Positions 1 to 5,797 of a stretch of DNA of 9,948 nt are shown here, one piece after another. The DNA lies in the NCBI GenBank assembly GCA_003650975.1, contig QMSU01000020.1, forward strand, positions 1 through 9,948, in the 5' to 3' direction. The position numbers and the translations under genes are program-made. This DNA comes from Thermoplasmata archaeon (lineage in GTDB: Archaea; Thermoplasmatota; E2; UBA202; JdFR-43). The notes beneath the pieces are model-generated. The model was given only the letters and a program-made list of their open reading frames with translations, had not been told where the DNA came from and searched no databases. The stretch's first letter is position 1. Each line of letters opens with the position of its first letter.

Positions 1-50
1 CCTTTTATATGGAAAAGGCTAATCTGTATTCACCTTATTCATTTCCACGA

Positions 51-65
51 TGGTGCTGTTAACTT
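51..65 (+). repeat. Left terminal inverted repeat of the IS remnant
   Basis: TGGTGCTGTTAACTT is the exact reverse complement of 689-703. Just inside it lies a perfect 12-bp palindrome, CAAAACGTTTTG (68-79), which could be a subterminal transposase-binding or promoter element; that role is inferred. Confidence 0.8.
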
Positions 66-124
66 AACAAAACGTTTTGATAAAATTATGCATTTCATCC
101 GATAGATGCATTTTGGTGATAAAA

Positions 125-636
125 ATGCAAAAGGATGGGATGCAATTATTTAAATGCATACTGAAAGAAAAATTTTTTGTTATTAGAGAAAGAACTCCAG
201 TTGAAATTGTGTTGTATAGTGTGTTCCTCTATCTCTGCAGACGCTCTTTGAGGGATGTTGCCATGGCCATTCGCATATTCATAAAAAAAGCAGAACAAAC
301 ATCGTCTGCAAGAGGTTGATTTGTGCCATGCAAAACATGTATGGAAAATTGCCATCTGTTGCCGTAACTGATGGAGGTCCATGGTATTTAATATTGAAAA
401 GATATGATATTCACCATGAAATTGTTTCAGGAGGAATCAGAAATTACGTGGAAAGAGTCATTGAAACAATAAAGGATAGAACCAGAGTTTTCGATAACTA
501 TTTTCCAAGTAAACGATGGAACATGGGGCATATCCATAGGTGGTTCTCTTTATACATTTTCTATTACAACTGGGTATGGAGTCATCAAAATTTATCCAAT
601 AATTCATCCGTGTTTCATGGGAGAAACATAGGATAG
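125..636 (+). pseudogene. Broken IS6-like DDE transposase
   Basis: The frame from about 125 encodes an N-terminal stretch typical of archaeal IS6-type transposases: ERTPVEIVLYSVFLYL followed by RRSLRDVAMAI. Similarity then continues in a different frame, from SRTNIVCKRLICAMQ through VAVTDGGPWY (second catalytic Asp) to GGIRNYVERVIETIKDRTR (catalytic Glu), ending in a Trp/Tyr-rich tail and TAG at 634-636. The frame switch is near an A7 run (283-289). The section with the first catalytic Asp, normally some 60-70 residues between these halves, is missing. The protein is therefore inactive, and slippage at the A-run could not restore it. The exact start is uncertain (ATG at 125 or 140). Confidence 0.8.
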
Positions 637-658
637 TCAGTGAGTATGAATGTTTTAT

Positions 659-703
659 TTTAGCACTGCCGGAGGTGCTGCAATGCTAAAGTTAACAGCA
701 CCA
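659..703. repeat. Right IS end: terminal repeat and subterminal hairpins
   Basis: AAGTTAACAGCACCA (689-703) is the right terminal inverted repeat. Just inside it, TTTAGCA (659-665) pairs with TGCTAAA (684-690), and alternatively AGCAC (662-666) pairs with GTGCT (675-679). These structures follow the transposase stop codon by about 22 bp. They could have served as a terminator or as subterminal recognition sequence; the sequence does not decide. Confidence 0.6.
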
Positions 704-726
704 CAACACCACAAAAACATATAAGC

Positions 727-761
727 TTTTATAGTCACATGCCATTTTTCCACATGGAAAA
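727..761 (+). promoter_or_regulatory. Promoter and palindrome for the small membrane protein gene
   Basis: TATA-like TTTTATAG lies at 727-734. Its TTTATA core is 26 nt before ATG 754, the same spacing as at hflX, hypB and the lipocalin gene. A palindrome, TTTTCCA-CA-TGGAAAA (arms 746-752 and 755-761), straddles the expected transcription start and the ATG. It resembles the TTTCCA-C-TGGAAA palindrome in the hflX and radical SAM promoters. Operator function is inferred. Confidence 0.5.
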
Positions 762-1008
762 GCGCTGGAGACGATGGCTCTTTTATGTGGACATGCTGAT
801 TATTGCGATATTTGCTCTTGCAACCGTCTACATGGCAAAGGATGCCTACTGGGCGGGATTTTACAGAAACCCCGATCATTTTGACATAAATGCGCACAGC
901 AGGGCACTGTGGCACCTCGCGAGAGATGTGGCATTTCAGGTGGCATCCCTGGCCTGGATATTCTATCGCCTGTTCCACTGCCAGCTGCTCCTGCTCAAAA
1001 AGCCATAA
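754..1008 (+). CDS. Small two-helix membrane protein, function unknown
   Basis: This is an 84-residue protein of no family I recognise. It begins with a basic segment (MEKRWRRW), then a hydrophobic helix at about 9-27 (LFYVDMLIIAIFALATVYM), a polar loop rich in Asp, His and Asn (about 29-56), and a second hydrophobic helix at about 57-80, ending in LLKKP. The positive N-terminus suggests that both ends face the cytoplasm. ATG 754 is preferred over the in-frame ATG at 739 because it sits 26 nt after the TATA core, as expected for a leaderless mRNA. The stop codon (1006-1008) overlaps the A+T-rich promoter region of the SRP RNA gene. The gene lies directly after the dead IS. That the frame is a real gene is supported by hydropathy and promoter spacing only. 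Confidence 0.55.
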   Translation: MEKRWRRWLFYVDMLIIAIFALATVYMAKDAYWAGFYRNPDHFDINAHSRALWHLARDVAFQVASLAWIFYRLFHCQLLLLKKP

Positions 1009-1016
1009 ATTTATTA
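1006..1016 (+). promoter_or_regulatory. TATA box for SRP RNA
   Basis: TAAATTTATTA contains TTTATT at 1010-1015, 26-27 nt before the predicted RNA 5' end at 1036-1037. It overlaps the stop codon of the preceding membrane protein gene. Confidence 0.55.
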
Positions 1017-1035
1017 ACACCTGCCAATTTTTGGT

Positions 1036-1366
1036 GTTGGCTAAAGGTGCGGACTAGACTGGGGGGTTAGGCGTCCCCTGTTGCCAGAAATCGCCTGAGC
1101 TGGAGTCGAAGCCGCCGAGGCGGTGCAGGTGCCCGCCAGTGATCCAGTATCGGACGATGAGGTTTCGTCCTCTGGGATCGGAAGTGATGGGAACGATGGC
1201 TGGAGGGTCATCTCACCCATCTTTGTCCCGGTCAACGGGTGAGGTCCGGAAGGAAGCAGCCCAGCCGGGAAATGCTGATGCTCAGAGGGGCGCGGAACTG
1301 AGAAAGGTACCGGGCAAATCACTGATGAGTGCCTGTACCCACTTGGGGCGTGTCCGTACCGGCCAA
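1036..1366 (+). ncRNA. ffs: Signal recognition particle (7S) RNA
   Basis: This is the RNA scaffold of the archaeal signal recognition particle, which binds SRP54 and SRP19 and targets nascent membrane and secreted proteins. The diagnostic helix 8 segment, GGTGAGGTCCGGAAGGAAG followed by CAGCCC, lies at about 1239-1262. The 5' Alu-like part GGGGGGTTAGGCGTCCCC (1061-1078) is typical of archaea. The ends pair: TTGGC (1037-1041) with GCCAA (1362-1366), and GGTGCGGAC (1046-1054) with GTCCGTACC (1352-1360, one G-U pair), forming helix 1 as in archaeal 7S RNAs. The length of about 330 nt is near the usual 300-320. The next gene's ATG begins at 1368, so there is no room for a separate terminator and promoter. 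The exact ends are inferred from pairing and may be off by a few bases. Confidence 0.93.
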
Positions 1367-1367
1367 A

Positions 1368-2825
1368 ATGAACAGCAGAAAGGAAATTATCGACTTCTTC
1401 CAAAAGGAGGGGATACTGATACAGCCGGATGCAATAGAGTTTTTAGTGGCCAATGGTAATGGGATCAATTCATGCAGAACCCTATTGAATGAAATGGGGG
1501 AGCGACCCTTTATCATATCATCGGAGGATATCAAACATGTTTTCGAAAAAATCGGCGAAAAAAAAGAGAGGGCAGCAACAGGAAGTCGCATGAACAGGGT
1601 CGGAGGGAGAAAAACAATAAAAAAAGAGGGCTTTCGCATTCTCCAGGATGTGACGGGAAACAGCACCTGCCAGGGAGAACTGGGAGATTTTGTAATGCTC
1701 TTTCGGGACAGATTTGAAAAATTGGGCGCCTTGATAAGAAAAAGGCAGGAGATGAGAAATGCGCTGCCACTCAGGAGAGTGATGCACCGAGATGATGAGA
1801 TAACCACCATAGGGATGGTAAAGGATGTCATTCCTGCAAAAAACGGCGTGGTGGTGGAGCTGGAGGACAGCGAGGCATCGATAACCGCCTACATACCAAA
1901 GGATGTTGATCCCTTGCTGGTTGTGGATGAGGTCATAGGGATATCCGGAAAAAAGAGAGGAGATATGGTCACTGTGAAAAGCGTGGTAAGACCCGAATTG
2001 CCGAGAGAACGGAGGAAAAACGTTGCTGATGAGGAAAAATATGTGATATTTCTCTCCGACCTGCATGTGGGGAGCAAGAGCTTTCTGGAAAAGGAGTGGC
2101 TGAGGTTTATTGAGTGGATGCAGGGAAAGAGAGGGACAGAAAAACAGAGAGATCTGGTAAAGAAGGTGAGTCATATCATTATCTGTGGAGATGTGGTGGA
2201 AGGAATTGGCATCTATCCGGGGCAGGAGAATGATTTGCTGGTTGATGACATCTACCTCCAGTATGAGGAGCTCGCCAGAAAGCTGTCTGCCATACCAGAG
2301 GAAATAGCAATCATTATGCAGCCCGGCAACCATGATGCTGTGAGGCCTTCCCTTCCTCAGCCCTCTTTTGGAAACGAAATAACCAGCATGTTTGAAGGAC
2401 GAGATGTGACATTCATAGGGAATCCCTGCTATCTCGAAATAGATGGTGTGACTATCCTGGCGTACCACGGACAATCCCTGCAGGATTTTGCAACATCCCT
2501 TCCAGATATGAGTCAGAATCGCCCGGCAAAGATAATGAAAGAGATGCTCAAGCGAAGACATATGGCACCCATATATGGCGGCATAGCATCACTGGCACCG
2601 GAAAGGAAGGATTATCTGATTATTGACAGGGTGCCTGATATTTTTGTCACAGGGCACGTGCATGTGACCGCAGTCGATTCCTACAGAGATGTAATACTCA
2701 TAAATGCATCAGCATGGCAGGCCCAGACAGAATACCAGCGGATGATGGACTTTATGCCGGATCCTGCAAAGGCAGTACTGGTGAATCTGAAAGACCTATC
2801 CCCCTCACTGATTCAATTTTCATAA
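1368..2825 (+). CDS. dp1: DNA polymerase D (Pol II) small subunit, DP1
   Basis: This 485-residue protein is the small, exonuclease subunit of archaeal replicative DNA polymerase D; it pairs with the DP2 polymerase subunit, not in this window. The N-terminal about 130 residues are a helical, poorly conserved region. An OB-fold-like segment follows (about 135-200, TTIGMVKDVIPAKNGVVVEL). The calcineurin-like phosphoesterase domain carries every metal-ligand motif: SDLHVGS (D231, H233), GDVVEG (D275), GNHD (N321-D323), YHGQS (H367) and GHVHV (H430, H432). This resembles the Mre11-type active site of 3'-5' proofreading DP1, so activity is expected. Length fits the family (about 450-620). ATG 1368 starts one base after the SRP RNA 3' end; no TATA box sits about 26 nt upstream, so the mRNA may come from the SRP promoter. 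The frame is also open upstream through the RNA, which is not evidence of coding. Confidence 0.95.
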   Translation: MNSRKEIIDFFQKEGILIQPDAIEFLVANGNGINSCRTLLNEMGERPFIISSEDIKHVFEKIGEKKERAATGSRMNRVGGRKTIKKEGFRILQDVTGNSTCQGELGDFVMLFRDRFEKLGALIRKRQEMRNALPLRRVMHRDDEITTIGMVKDVIPAKNGVVVELEDSEASITAYIPKDVDPLLVVDEVIGISGKKRGDMVTVKSVVRPELPRERRKNVADEEKYVIFLSDLHVGSKSFLEKEWLRFIEWMQGKRGTEKQRDLVKKVSHIIICGDVVEGIGIYPGQENDLLVDDIYLQYEELARKLSAIPEEIAIIMQPGNHDAVRPSLPQPSFGNEITSMFEGRDVTFIGNPCYLEIDGVTILAYHGQSLQDFATSLPDMSQNRPAKIMKEMLKRRHMAPIYGGIASLAPERKDYLIIDRVPDIFVTGHVHVTAVDSYRDVILINASAWQAQTEYQRMMDFMPDPAKAVLVNLKDLSPSLIQFS

Positions 2826-2831
2826 AATCTG

Positions 2832-2883
2832 CACCCACCCCCCTTCATTTCCACTGGAAAGTTTATATGGCCTGGGGGATTAA
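2832..2883 (+). repeat. 52-bp inverted repeat, left copy; hflX promoter
   Basis: This stretch is the exact reverse complement of 7437-7488 with no mismatch; both flanking bases differ. It fills the gap between the dp1 stop (2823-2825) and the hflX GTG (2888). In order it holds a C-rich stretch, the palindrome TTTCCA-C-TGGAAA (2848-2860), BRE-like GGAAAG, the TATA box TTTATATGG (2862-2870), and CCTGGGGGATTAA up to near the start codon. The TATA core is 26 nt before GTG 2888, implying a leaderless mRNA. Confidence 0.9.
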
Positions 2884-2887
2884 TATC

Positions 2888-4135
2888 GTGGACAGTGTTA
2901 TAGTTTCAATCAAAAAAGATGTGGCAGAGCTGGAGGAACTGACAAAATCGATTGGATATGACGTGAAAAAGGTATTTATTCAAATACGGGAAAAACCAAC
3001 ACCGTTCTATGTGGGAAGGGGAAAAATGGAGGAAATTAAGAATTTCATTGAGGAAAACAACATTAAACTTGTGTTGGTGAATGATGCGCTGCGCCCCTCC
3101 CAGTGGTTCAATATGGAAAAATATCTTGGGGTAACCGTATATGACAGAGTAAGGATTATTCTTGAGATATTTGCGGACCGGGCAAAAAGAAGAGAGGGAA
3201 AATTACAGGTAAAACTGGCAAAACTGACCTACGAAAAACCATTCGTACGGGAACTTTTTCACCGAGTGAAAAAAGGCGAAAAACCCGGTTTTCTTGCGGG
3301 AGGCGAATATGTGGTAGCTGATTATTATGAGATGATTAAAAGACAGACAAAAAAGATTAGGGAAGAGTTGAAGAAAATAGCACTGGAGAGAGACATACGG
3401 AGGATGGAACGAAAGGAAAGTGGATTTTATTTGGTCTCGATAGCAGGATACGCAAATGCCGGGAAAAGCTCGCTTCTGAATTATCTCACCGGAGAGAAAA
3501 GGGTGGTTGAGGATAGAGTATTTTCAACACTCTCAACGAAAACAAGTAGGTTCAGGGAAAATCGTCACCCACCATTACTATTTACTGATACCGTGGGATT
3601 CATAAAAGATCTTCCTCACTGGATGATAGACGCTTTTCATTCGACTCTTGAAGAAATAGCACTTGCGGACGTGGTGATACTGCTTATAGATAGCAGTGAC
3701 AGCACAAAAGACATGAAGGAAAAAGCAATGAGTTCTTTGAAGGAGATTTATAGATTAAAAGAAACAGTGAAAATCATCGTTGCATTGAGCAAATCTGATT
3801 TGCTATCAGAAAAAGAGATCGCAGCAAAAACAGAGGAAACGAGAAGAATCCTTAATCATCCATGCATACCAATATCCACATTGACCGAAAGAAATATGGA
3901 TGTTCTGATAAACCAAGTATATGAGTGTCTTCCCCAATTTTCCAGGTTGAGAATAGAAATTCCGCAGGACAACGCAGATGGAATGCTGGAATGGCTCAGC
4001 AGAAAGACGTCTGTAACCAGAATATCACAGAATAACGCATTAATAGTAGAACTAGAGTGTAGTGAGAGAATGAAAGAGAGAGTGGTGGGAAAATGCAAAA
4101 AATCCGGCTTTGCGGTGAGAGAATATGGAGCTTGA
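2888..4135 (+). CDS. hflX: GTPase HflX
   Basis: This 415-residue HflX-family GTPase binds ribosomal large subunits; in bacteria it splits stalled or heat-damaged ribosomes, and the archaeal role is inferred. The N-terminal HflX domain (about 1-130) contains TPFYVGRGKMEEI, followed by a charged helical linker (about 130-180). The G domain has G1 GYANAGKSS (187-195), a Thr/Ser-rich switch I (TLSTKTSRF), G3 DTVGF (from D234) and G4 SKSD (301-304). The usual NKxD Asn is Ser here, a mild oddity that may weaken guanine recognition. A short domain follows from about 345. GTG 2888 was chosen because it is 26 nt after the TATA core and gives a normal HflX N-terminus; earlier in-frame starts lie inside dp1. 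It overlaps the DUF357 gene by 11 bp. Confidence 0.92.
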   Translation: MDSVIVSIKKDVAELEELTKSIGYDVKKVFIQIREKPTPFYVGRGKMEEIKNFIEENNIKLVLVNDALRPSQWFNMEKYLGVTVYDRVRIILEIFADRAKRREGKLQVKLAKLTYEKPFVRELFHRVKKGEKPGFLAGGEYVVADYYEMIKRQTKKIREELKKIALERDIRRMERKESGFYLVSIAGYANAGKSSLLNYLTGEKRVVEDRVFSTLSTKTSRFRENRHPPLLFTDTVGFIKDLPHWMIDAFHSTLEEIALADVVILLIDSSDSTKDMKEKAMSSLKEIYRLKETVKIIVALSKSDLLSEKEIAAKTEETRRILNHPCIPISTLTERNMDVLINQVYECLPQFSRLRIEIPQDNADGMLEWLSRKTSVTRISQNNALIVELECSERMKERVVGKCKKSGFAVREYGA

Positions 4136-4346
4136 AAAAAGGGTGCAAAAGGATATAGAACTATTTACCAAAAATTGCGGGGAAGTGGAAGAGGGTATTG
4201 TAAAGAGTATGGCAAGGAAATATTATGAAGATGCTCTCTATTATATGGAAAAGAAGGATTATGTAACTGCTTTTGGATGCATTGCCTATGCCCATGGATT
4301 GATAGATGCCATTCGGCTGCAGAGTGGTGAAAAGGTGGCCGATTAA
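4125..4346 (+). CDS. DUF357 family protein
   Basis: This 73-residue archaeal protein matches, from memory, the DUF357 family, small helical proteins of unknown function. The characteristic segment is the central to C-terminal part: YYEDALYYMEKKDYVTAFG then CIAYAHGLIDAIR, a helical-hairpin pattern somewhat like a TPR unit. The ATG overlaps the end of hflX by 11 bp and is preceded by GGTGAGAG (4114-4121), a good Shine-Dalgarno match. It is therefore probably translated from the hflX mRNA by reinitiation or coupling. The overlap suggests a shared role with HflX at the ribosome, but no function is established. Confidence 0.8.
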   Translation: MELEKRVQKDIELFTKNCGEVEEGIVKSMARKYYEDALYYMEKKDYVTAFGCIAYAHGLIDAIRLQSGEKVAD

Positions 4347-4390
4347 TCCATTATTTGAATTCACAATCTTTAGAAAATCCTAGTGGGAAT

Positions 4391-4458
4391 TGTCAAGTTA
4401 AAGATATTTTACCACCTTTAATTTCTGTTAAGCAGAAGAATTTTTGCTTAACTTGACA
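4391..4458. repeat. 68-bp inverted-repeat element upstream of hypB
   Basis: TGTCAAGTTAA (4391-4401) and its exact reverse complement TTAACTTGACA (4448-4458) bound a 68-bp A+T-rich segment. A second stem, GTTAAGCA (4427-4434) with TGCTTAAC (4445-4452), overlaps the right arm, so the two pairings exclude each other. It lies in the DUF357-hypB gap, upstream of the hypB TATA box. It may be a tiny MITE-like element, a terminator-like hairpin after DUF357, or a binding site. No clear target duplication flanks it. Confidence 0.55.
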
Positions 4459-4473
4459 TAATCACCCGGATAG

Positions 4474-4506
4474 GGGAAAGTTTTTTATGATGGACTCTTT
4501 AAAGAG
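4474..4506 (+). promoter_or_regulatory. hypB promoter with 12-bp palindromic operator candidate
   Basis: BRE-like GGGAAAG (4474-4480) and TATA-like TTTTTTAT (4481-4488) lie about 26 nt before ATG 4509. Between them and the ATG is a perfect palindrome, CTCTTTAAAGAG (4495-4506), at the position of initial transcription. A protein bound here would block initiation; regulation, for example by metal, is inferred. Confidence 0.55.
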
Positions 4507-4508
4507 CC

Positions 4509-5147
4509 ATGCATAAGGTCGACGTGGAAATGGGAAGAGATCTCTACGAAATGAATAGAAAGATCGCATCGAGGTTGCGCTCATTGTTTGACGAGAAGGA
4601 TATTGTGGCAATAGATTTTATGGGATCAATAGGCTCCGGAAAAACATTGGTTATAGAAAAGCTCATAGAGTTGTTAAAGGATAAAAGAATAGGCGTTATT
4701 GTGGGAGATGTGACTGGAGATGATGATTATAAAAGAATTAAGAAATACGGCGTGCAGGTAGTGAATATCAACACTGGTAAAGAGTGCCATCTAGACGCCC
4801 ATCTTATTGAACATGCAGTTGAAAATCTGAACTTAGATGATATTCAGATACTGTTTATGGAAAACATAGGAAATTTAGTGTGTCCCGCTGATTTTGAACT
4901 GGGCAGTCATAAAAGGGGAGTGGTAATTTCAGTAACCGAAGGAGATGATATGGTGAGAAAGCATCCTCTCATTTTCCAGATAGCTGATTTTATTGTAATC
5001 AATAAAATAGATCTTATCCCATATATGGAAATTGATATGGATGTGATATTGAAAGACATTCAGGCAATAGCGCCCAAAAAAGTGTTTCTTACAAATGCTC
5101 GTTCCGGTGAAGGCATACGAGAGTTAGCAGAATGGCTTGTAGGTTGA
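4509..5147 (+). CDS. hypB: Hydrogenase nickel incorporation GTPase HypB
   Basis: This 212-residue SIMIBI-class GTPase delivers nickel, with HypA, to the large subunit of Ni-Fe hydrogenase in the cytoplasm. The P-loop GSIGSGKT is at 39-46, a switch Asp region follows at GDVTGDDDY, and the family signature ENIGNLVCPADFELG is at 118-132; NKID is at 165-168. The G-domain metal-binding residues described for HypB are present: Cys93-His94 (in KECH) and Cys125, placed as in Methanocaldococcus HypB. There is no His-rich N-terminus and no N-terminal CxxCGC motif, as in many archaeal forms. No hypA, hypCDEF or hydrogenase gene lies in this window, so the partner enzyme must be elsewhere. The gene has its own promoter and overlaps the TraB-family gene by 16 bp. 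Confidence 0.93.
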   Translation: MHKVDVEMGRDLYEMNRKIASRLRSLFDEKDIVAIDFMGSIGSGKTLVIEKLIELLKDKRIGVIVGDVTGDDDYKRIKKYGVQVVNINTGKECHLDAHLIEHAVENLNLDDIQILFMENIGNLVCPADFELGSHKRGVVISVTEGDDMVRKHPLIFQIADFIVINKIDLIPYMEIDMDVILKDIQAIAPKKVFLTNARSGEGIRELAEWLVG

Positions 5148-5797
5148 TATTGATAGGTACCGGCCACGTATTCCGGTTGGGAGATACCATAGAGGGCATC
5201 ATCGATAGGGAAATGCCTGATGCAGTGGCGGTGGAGCTGGATGCGGCAAGGGCGTACATACTAGAGACCTCTTCCAATAAAAGTAGGAAGTATTCTAATT
5301 TCCTGTATCGAATATTGGCTATGACACAGACCATCATAGCCCGCAAGTTCAATGTACTTGCAGGAGAAGAAATGCGTGCTGCATTGCACGCAGCTCGCAG
5401 GAATAATATCCCTCTCTTTTACATCGATATGAATTCAGATGATGTAATCCGTAGATTATGGGCCTCTCTTTCTCTGAGAAAAAAGATATCATTTATCGCT
5501 TCCCTCTTTCTCATTTTTTTTATCGGAAAAAAGGATATAGAGAATAGTCTCGAACATTTTGAGGAGGACGCAGAGAATGTGTTTGATGAATTGGAAAAAA
5601 CGTTTCCTGAAATCAAACACATACTAATCGATGAAAGAAATGAATTTATGGCAGAAAAAATTCGGGAATTGATCTCAATGACGGATAAAATTGTGGCAGT
5701 GGTTGGTGAAGGGCATATTCCGGGTCTTGTTCCCCTTCTGGAATGTGAAAATATTCACATAGATGTGATACATCTCAGTCATCTTCTTAAAAAGTGA
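5132..5797 (+). CDS. TraB/PrgY family protein
   Basis: This 221-residue TraB-domain protein belongs to the family of enterococcal pheromone-shutdown protein PrgY and related archaeal proteins; the biochemical role is unsettled. Visible family blocks are IGTGHV (8-13, usually GTAH), DAVAVELDAAR (30-40), AGEEMRAAL (77-85), FYIDMNSDDV (97-106), DERNEFMAEKI (167-177) and VVGEGHIPGL (190-199). A short hydrophobic stretch at 120-132 (SFIASLFLIFFIG) may be a membrane-contacting helix. The C-terminal multi-helix membrane part found in longer archaeal relatives is absent. The start overlaps hypB by 16 bp, implying translational coupling. I see no Shine-Dalgarno sequence at proper distance, so a TTG a few codons later is possible. 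The last 11 bp overlap the radical SAM gene tail to tail. Confidence 0.85.
   Translation: MACRLILIGTGHVFRLGDTIEGIIDREMPDAVAVELDAARAYILETSSNKSRKYSNFLYRILAMTQTIIARKFNVLAGEEMRAALHAARRNNIPLFYIDMNSDDVIRRLWASLSLRKKISFIASLFLIFFIGKKDIENSLEHFEEDAENVFDELEKTFPEIKHILIDERNEFMAEKIRELISMTDKIVAVVGEGHIPGLVPLLECENIHIDVIHLSHLLKK

Larger units (their letters stand above)
51..703 (+). mobile_element. Degenerate IS6-like insertion sequence
   Basis: The element is bounded by perfect 15-bp terminal inverted repeats (TGGTGCTGTTAACTT at 51-65 and its reverse complement at 689-703) and encloses a broken DDE transposase. The total of about 650 bp is shorter than a typical complete member of about 750-900 bp, matching an internal deletion. 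I see no 8-bp target duplication: 44-51 is TCCACGAT and 703-710 is ACAACACC. The insertion is therefore old, or a flank has been rearranged. Placement in the IS6 family rests on the transposase motifs and on the resemblance of the CTGTT-containing ends to IS6 ends from memory; no database was searched. Confidence 0.75.

Noticed and set aside
283..289. A7 run as a programmed frameshift site in the transposase
   Set aside because: The middle of the transposase with the first catalytic Asp is gone, so frameshifting could not yield an active enzyme.
655..1020. 121-codon minus-strand frame
   Set aside because: It is opposite the IS end and the small membrane protein; composition and promoter evidence favour the plus strand.
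1041..1403. Open frames on both strands through the SRP RNA
   Set aside because: The region is explained by the structured RNA; open frames in G+C-rich RNA genes are expected.
1518..2561. Long open frame (347 codons) on the minus strand
   Set aside because: It lies wholly opposite the PolD small subunit, whose motifs are complete; its product shows no family motif.
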